A program made the translations under genes and the position numbers. Below the pieces are notes generated by a model. The model saw only the letters and a list, made by a program, of their open reading frames with translations. It ran no database searches and was not told the DNA's origin. Of a stretch of DNA of 9,277 nucleotides, positions 6,813 to 9,277 are shown in pieces. Within the stretch, counting starts at the first letter, position 1; the number at the start of each line of letters is the position of its first letter. This DNA is from Pseudomonadota bacterium (GTDB taxonomy: Bacteria > Pseudomonadota > Gammaproteobacteria > Steroidobacterales > Woeseiaceae), in the NCBI GenBank assembly GCA_022360335.1, contig JAKSCZ010000625.1, positions 1-9,277 on the forward strand. The letters run 5' to 3'.

Positions 6813-7409
6813 TCAGGCGTAGAACTTGTCCTTGAAGTGCTTGCGGCACATCGAGACGTAGCGGTCGTTGCCGCCGATCTCGACCTGCGAGCCCTCCGTA
6901 ACCGCCTTGCCGTCCTCCCCGACACGCACGACCATGGTCGCCTTGGTGCCGCAGTGGCAGATCGCCTTGATCTCCTTGAGGTTGTCGGACCACGCAAGCA
7001 GGTATTTGCTGCCTTCGAACGGCTCGCCCTGGAAGTCGGTGCGCAACCCGTAGGCGAGCACCGGGACGTTGAGCCTGTCGGTCACCTCGCCGAGCTGGAA
7101 CACCTGTTCGCGGGTGAGGAACTGCGCCTCGTCGATGAGGACGCAATGCAGCGGTTCGGCTGCAGTGATTGACTCGATGAGTTCGAACAGGTCGGTCCCG
7201 CTCGCGAACGTCGTTGCCTCCGACTCGATACCGATCCTCGACGCCACCTTGCCCTCGCCGTAGCGGTCGTCGAATCGTGGCGCGAGCACGAGCGTGTTCA
7301 TGCCGCGTTCCTTGTAGTTGTAACTGGATTGCAGCAGGTTCGTGGACTTACCCGCATTCATAGAGGAGTAGGCGAAGTACAGCGTTGCCAGGGCCGCGCA
7401 TTGTCGCAC
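6813..7409 (-). CDS. tdk: thymidine kinase (type II, E. coli TdK-like)
   Basis: 198 residues from the GTG at 7407-7409. TdK phosphorylates deoxythymidine with ATP in the pyrimidine salvage pathway. The P-loop YSSMNAGKST (K21), the Walker B/catalytic LIDEAQFL (E94), LAYGLRTDF and YLLAWSDNLKEI follow the E. coli enzyme closely. Zinc ligands fit C151, C153, C188 and H191 (ICHCG and CRKH), and the substrate lasso GGNDRYVSMCRKHF contains Y184. The start is unclear: GTG 7409 gives six extra residues over E. coli and has no obvious ribosome binding site, CTG 7391 would match the E. coli length exactly, and the first ATG (7363) would remove the first strand. The gene lies 31 bases after a zinc-ribbon-like gene, probably in the same transcript. 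It ends 12 bases from the converging AAA-FHA gene. Confidence 0.96.
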   Translation of the reverse strand: MRQCAALATLYFAYSSMNAGKSTNLLQSSYNYKERGMNTLVLAPRFDDRYGEGKVASRIGIESEATTFASGTDLFELIESITAAEPLHCVLIDEAQFLTREQVFQLGEVTDRLNVPVLAYGLRTDFQGEPFEGSKYLLAWSDNLKEIKAICHCGTKATMVVRVGEDGKAVTEGSQVEIGGNDRYVSMCRKHFKDKFYA

Positions 7410-7440
7410 CGGCGTGCGAGCGATGCACGGTTCGCACGGA

Positions 7441-7665
7441 TCAGCGACGCATCGGCAGCAGCTTGCCCGTCTTGCGGCGCCGGCCGCGATACTCGGGATT
7501 CGAGGCGCGGCACTCGGCGCACTCGTTGGTGAGCGAGTGACGTCCCGAGACAATCTGGGGAACCGGCGTGACCACACCCGAGCGCAGGCACCGGCTGCAG
7601 ATCACGAGCGTGCTGAGCCGGTCGAGCAGTCGATAACTCACGTTGTCCCTGGCGGCAATAGCCAT
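7441..7665 (-). CDS. small zinc-ribbon-like basic protein, function unknown
   Basis: 74 residues. Two CxxC knuckles, ICSRC (C23, C26) and NECAEC (C49, C52), are spaced 22 residues apart, the pattern of a zinc ribbon. The tail is strongly basic (YRGRRRKTGKLLPMRR), suggesting nucleic-acid or ribosome binding. The start is well supported: GGAG lies seven bases before the ATG at 7663-7665. It precedes tdk by 31 bases on the same strand, so the two probably share a transcript. A perfect TTGACA (minus strand, 7738-7743) lies upstream, but I see no good -10 at the right distance. I do not recognise the family. The conserved-looking cysteine spacing argues against a chance ORF. Confidence 0.6.
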   Translation of the reverse strand: MAIAARDNVSYRLLDRLSTLVICSRCLRSGVVTPVPQIVSGRHSLTNECAECRASNPEYRGRRRKTGKLLPMRR

Positions 7666-7780
7666 GACGGTGCTCCACGTATGAAGCCCCGTTGTCGCAC
7701 TGCAAGGTGACGCGAGCCAGCAAACGCACCGAACTTATGTCAAAAGTGTTAACCAGTCGTGGTTTGGACCGTGAACTGCG

Positions 7781-8110
7781 TCACTCGCCTGCGAGACCGG
7801 CGTGCGCGAGGAACAGTTTCGTGTGGCGCGCCTCGTGCCTGTCGAGCCGCTTGCAGGCTTTCTGCAGCTTCTTTTCGATGACCTGCGCGGCGGTGTGGAC
7901 CTGCATGGCGCGCGGGTCGCCGGCATCGCCGAGGGCGGCGAGCAGCAGGCCCGTCAGGTTCAGCGCCTGGCCAACGAGGCCCTGGGCCTGGTAGAGCTGT
8001 TCGGCGTGGTCCGCCGCGGCGGCGCAGGCATTGGCTTCGACGGCGTAATCGCCGCGGTCCTCACGGAGCTGGCAGGTCCGTGGTCGATCGGGAAATGCGA
8101 GAGCGGTCAT
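7781..8110 (-). CDS. 109-residue alanine-rich helical protein, unrecognised
   Basis: I do not recognise this protein. It begins MTALAFPDRPRTCQLREDRG and then looks almost entirely alpha-helical: an alanine-rich segment (residues 25-64, including ACAAAADHAEQLYQAQGL) followed by a charged helix (69-100, including QVIEKKLQKACKRLDRHEAR). It has no signal peptide, no clear membrane span and no catalytic motif. The layout is loosely like the small DUF3077/DUF6124-type helical proteins of pseudomonads, but I cannot show homology. The ATG at 8108-8110 has GAGG nine bases upstream. An earlier in-frame ATG at 8179 lacks a ribosome binding site. The opposite strand is also open here but gives an arginine- and glycine-rich product typical of a shadow frame. 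Confidence 0.6.
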   Translation of the reverse strand: MTALAFPDRPRTCQLREDRGDYAVEANACAAAADHAEQLYQAQGLVGQALNLTGLLLAALGDAGDPRAMQVHTAAQVIEKKLQKACKRLDRHEARHTKLFLAHAGLAGE

Positions 8111-8245
8111 GGTTCTGGTCCTCGGGTCGAGGCCAGCACAGGCACGAGAAGACGCGAGCCCCGGGACGGGCGAGCGCATTTCGATTTGATAGGCTGTCGT
8201 CAGCCATGGTCAGCAGCCTTCGTGCTGGCGGTGGTCAGGGCCGTT

Positions 8246-8263
8246 GAGGGGTTGCAGCCCCTC
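8246..8263. other. hairpin GAGGGG-6-CCCCTC in the region between 8111 and 8417
   Basis: A perfect 6-bp GC-rich stem with a 6-base loop. No T-run follows on either strand, so it is not a standard intrinsic terminator. It would lie in the 5' leader of any minus-strand transcript starting near 8370 and reaching the 109-residue gene. The rest of 8111-8375 shows no gene or RNA that I can support. Confidence 0.4.
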
Positions 8264-8375
8264 TTCGGTCCGCCAATTATCGCACGGGACGGGGGTCGGT
8301 GGCGGTCCTGACGGCCGCTGGGTGCGTTTCTGCATGTTTTGCCCAAATTTGTGAAAGAAGACGGCGGCGCAGTGA

Positions 8376-8401
8376 TGATAATTGACACGTATCACTTATC
8401 A
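8376..8401. promoter_or_regulatory. 26-bp imperfect palindrome, probable HigA operator overlapping promoters on both strands
   Basis: The arms TGATAA (8376-8381) and TTATCA (8396-8401) are perfect, and 22 of the 26 positions agree with the reverse complement. On the plus strand, TTGACA (8382-8387) and TAGGAT (8406-8411), spaced 18, make a strong promoter match for higA. On the minus strand, TTGATA (8397-8402) and TATCAT (8375-8380), spaced 16, match at 5 of 6 positions each. HigA antitoxins usually repress their own promoter by binding such palindromes, so autorepression is the natural reading. Confidence 0.65.
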
Positions 8402-8417
8402 AGGCTAGGATTAAGAG

Positions 8418-8699
8418 ATGCCTATGAAGAACCCACCGCATCCCGGCGAACATGTCCGCGAAGACTGTCTTGCGCCGTTCGGGCTATCGGTCACCGACGC
8501 GGCCAAGGCGCTTGGCGTGGCGCGTCACACGTTGAACCGGCTGGTCAATGAGCATGCCGGCCTCTCTCCGGAGATGGCCATTCGCCTTGAAAAAATGGGC
8601 TGGGGCACGGCCGATGGCTGGATGCGCCTGCAGATGAACTATGAACTCAGCCGCGCCCGGGAACACGCTGACGATATTGTCGTACATCCGATTTCCTAA
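8418..8699 (+). CDS. higA: HigA-family (XRE-type) antitoxin / transcriptional regulator, apparently without its toxin
   Basis: 93 residues. PPHPGEHVREDCLAPFGLSVTDAAKALGVARHTLNRLVNEHAGLSPEMAIRLEKMGWGTADGWMRLQ is the classic HigA/VapI pattern: the HPGE..RE opening, a helix-turn-helix at about residues 24-45, and the SPEMAIRLEK..G...W..LQ dimer region. HigA neutralises the ribosome-dependent mRNA interferase HigB and represses the operon. higB normally lies just upstream, but nothing HigB-like is visible in 8111-8417, and nothing follows within 270 bases. The ATG at 8418 has AGGA seven bases upstream, which overlaps the TAGGAT -10 candidate; if that -10 is used, the mRNA would start at or next to the ATG. 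A second ATG follows at 8424. The orphan may regulate unlinked targets. Confidence 0.9.
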   Translation: MPMKNPPHPGEHVREDCLAPFGLSVTDAAKALGVARHTLNRLVNEHAGLSPEMAIRLEKMGWGTADGWMRLQMNYELSRAREHADDIVVHPIS

Positions 8700-8726
8700 C
8701 TATCGATACAATAAAAAATCCCTGAG

Positions 8727-8744
8727 GTGGATCGGAGCCTGGCG
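8727..8744 (+). repeat. 18-bp imperfect direct repeat, left copy
   Basis: GTGGATCGGAGCCTGGCG agrees at 16 of 18 positions with the copy at 9256-9273. It lies between higA and the tRNA fragment. The two copies bracket the AT-richer segment. Whether they are element ends or a dispersed repeat cannot be told from this window. Confidence 0.5.
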
Positions 8745-8772
8745 TGGAGTTCTCGCCTATTCCCGTCGGTAT

Positions 8773-8827
8773 TGGTGCCCAGGGTCGGACCCGAACCGGC
8801 ATGGCCTTGCGGCTAGCGGATTTTAAG
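8773..8827 (-). other. 3' half of tRNA-Leu(UAA), putative attachment-site remnant
   Basis: Read on the minus strand, the segment runs from the anticodon loop (TTAAAA at 8821-8826, anticodon UAA) through the 3' anticodon stem TCCGC, a variable arm with a GCC-GCAA-GGC hairpin, a T arm, the acceptor strand CCTGGGC, and an encoded ACCA ending at 8773. The 5' half is absent: the bases before the anticodon loop cannot pair with TCCGC, and no GCCCAGG acceptor partner lies upstream. The T arm has one C-A mismatch (8799/8785) and T-loop position 58 is G instead of A, so it is not a working tRNA. Tyrosine recombinases commonly duplicate such tRNA 3' ends when an island integrates. Confidence 0.75.
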
Positions 8828-8971
8828 AGCCTGAGCCCTTGTGACGCCGAGTTTCACTCAATGACGCTGTGTAGTGTGCTCTGAGATTTAGTGCCGCGAC
8901 TAAGCAGTCGGTGAAGATATACACGGCCACGAGCCAAGCGAGAGTCTGAGACAGAATCGATACTGCTGATT

Positions 8972-9205
8972 TCAACTTCTGCGCTGTAGTAACGCGTCGA
9001 TAGCATCTGCAAGATGATCAGACCAGTGAAGAAAAGTCGACCAACTTTCGTCGAAATCGACAATACATCCAGGCCCGCACCATGATCTTGGATTCAGTTC
9101 TATTCCGATGTAACTGGATCCAAGCTTTTGAAGTATGCCCTTCGAACGCCCAAAACTGATTACAAACTCTGCACCGTTGTTGCGCGGAAGTTGATCGTAA
9201 CCCAT
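8972..9205 (-). CDS. 77-residue hypothetical protein in the AT-richer segment
   Basis: Unrecognised. The sequence MGYDQLPRNNGAEFVISF... has a balanced, protein-like composition, with alternating hydrophobic residues, a WCGPGC stretch and a C-terminal amphipathic helix (LHWSDHLADAIDALLQRR). No signal peptide or membrane segment is seen. The frame is closed by a TAA at the window's last three bases, so the ATG at 9203-9205 is the only standard start; the bases before it give at best a weak ribosome site (TGAG). It lies in about 47% GC sequence, unlike the rest of the window, and may be an island gene or a decayed remnant. Confidence 0.35.
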   Translation of the reverse strand: MGYDQLPRNNGAEFVISFGRSKGILQKLGSSYIGIELNPRSWCGPGCIVDFDESWSTFLHWSDHLADAIDALLQRRS

Positions 9206-9220
9206 TATCTCAGAGGTGGC

Positions 9221-9251
9221 CCCGATTCTTTGGACAGCTAAACCCGATTCT
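9221..9251 (+). repeat. CCCGATTCT direct repeat pair
   Basis: Two identical 9-base copies, at 9221-9229 and 9243-9251, have start points 22 bases apart, close to two helical turns. They sit directly upstream of the 77-residue minus-strand ORF and could be binding sites, or part of a larger repeat cut by the window edge. Confidence 0.4.
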
Positions 9252-9255
9252 ATAA

Positions 9256-9273
9256 GTGGATCCGAGCCTGTCG
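9256..9273 (+). repeat. 18-bp imperfect direct repeat, right copy
   Basis: GTGGATCCGAGCCTGTCG is the partner of 8727-8744, with two differences. It ends four bases before the window edge, so a longer match outside cannot be excluded. Confidence 0.5.
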
Positions 9274-9277
9274 TTTA

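Noticed and set aside
7715..7743. Promoter for the zinc-ribbon/tdk pair starting from a perfect TTGACA (minus strand, 7738-7743)
   Set aside because: At 16-18 bases spacing the sequence is GC-rich (CTGGCT region) with no -10-like hexamer, so the -35 match alone is not enough.
7751..7764. Hairpin AACCA-CGAC-TGGTT after the 109-residue gene as a terminator
   Set aside because: The stem is only 5 bp and mostly A/T-capped, and the T-run comes several bases later, so it is too weak to call.
7802..8311. 169-residue plus-strand frame opposite the 109-residue gene
   Set aside because: Composition is Gly/Arg/Val-heavy with no recognisable motif, while the minus-strand frame has a ribosome binding site and coherent helices.
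8210..8335. 41-residue minus-strand ORF below the divergent promoter (MQKRTQRPSG...)
   Set aside because: There is no ribosome binding site, it is proline-rich and short, and no homology is recognised.
8773..8870. A complete tRNA-Leu gene on the minus strand
   Set aside because: The 5' acceptor strand, D arm and 5' anticodon stem are missing, and the T arm is degenerate, so only the 3' half can be supported.
8854..9063. 69-residue minus-strand ORF
   Set aside because: It overlaps the 77-residue ORF in another frame, is rich in Ser/Arg without motifs, and has no clear ribosome binding site.

Overview
This window looks like chromosome of a high-GC gammaproteobacterium. Most of it is roughly 65% GC by eye. 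It carries a System I cytochrome c maturation cluster in the classic ccmA-to-ccmH order, and a thymidine kinase of the E. coli type (YSSMNAGKST). A lineage such as Woeseiales, Chromatiales or Xanthomonadales would fit, but that is inference from gene content and base composition only.

Positions 1-5253, minus strand: ccmA, ccmB, ccmC, ccmD, ccmE, ccmF, ccmG and the first 15 codons of ccmH, read right to left. Nearly every junction is a start/stop overlap (GTGA, TAATG, ATGA, an 11-bp overlap, TGATG, ATGA). Together the genes form one translationally coupled unit. CcmA/B/C/D load heme onto CcmE, CcmE carries it to CcmF, and CcmG and CcmH handle apocytochrome thiols. The cluster continues past the left edge.

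Positions 5254-6812: a divergent regulatory region, then a plus-strand gene for a soluble ExeA/GspA-like AAA ATPase fused to a C-terminal FHA (phosphothreonine-binding) domain. This is the most unusual protein in the window. Its Walker B acidic pair reads Glu-Asn instead of Asp-Glu.

Positions 6813-8110, minus strand: thymidine kinase (tdk), a 74-residue CxxC...CxxC zinc-ribbon-like protein just upstream of it, and an unrecognised 109-residue helical protein.

Positions 8111-8699: an intergenic region with a hairpin, then a 26-bp imperfect palindrome containing promoter-like hexamers on both strands, and a HigA-type antitoxin gene (plus strand). No HigB toxin gene is visible beside it.

Positions 8700-9277: the composition drops to about 47% GC by rough count. 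At 8773-8827 lies the 3' half only of a tRNA-Leu(UAA) gene, including the encoded CCA, on the minus strand. By its polarity it looks like the distal attachment-site copy of a genomic island extending to the right beyond the window. An unrecognised 77-residue minus-strand ORF and short direct repeats lie in this AT-richer part. The island edge, the orphan antitoxin and the AAA-FHA fusion are the items most worth a second look; no complete new multi-gene system is visible.
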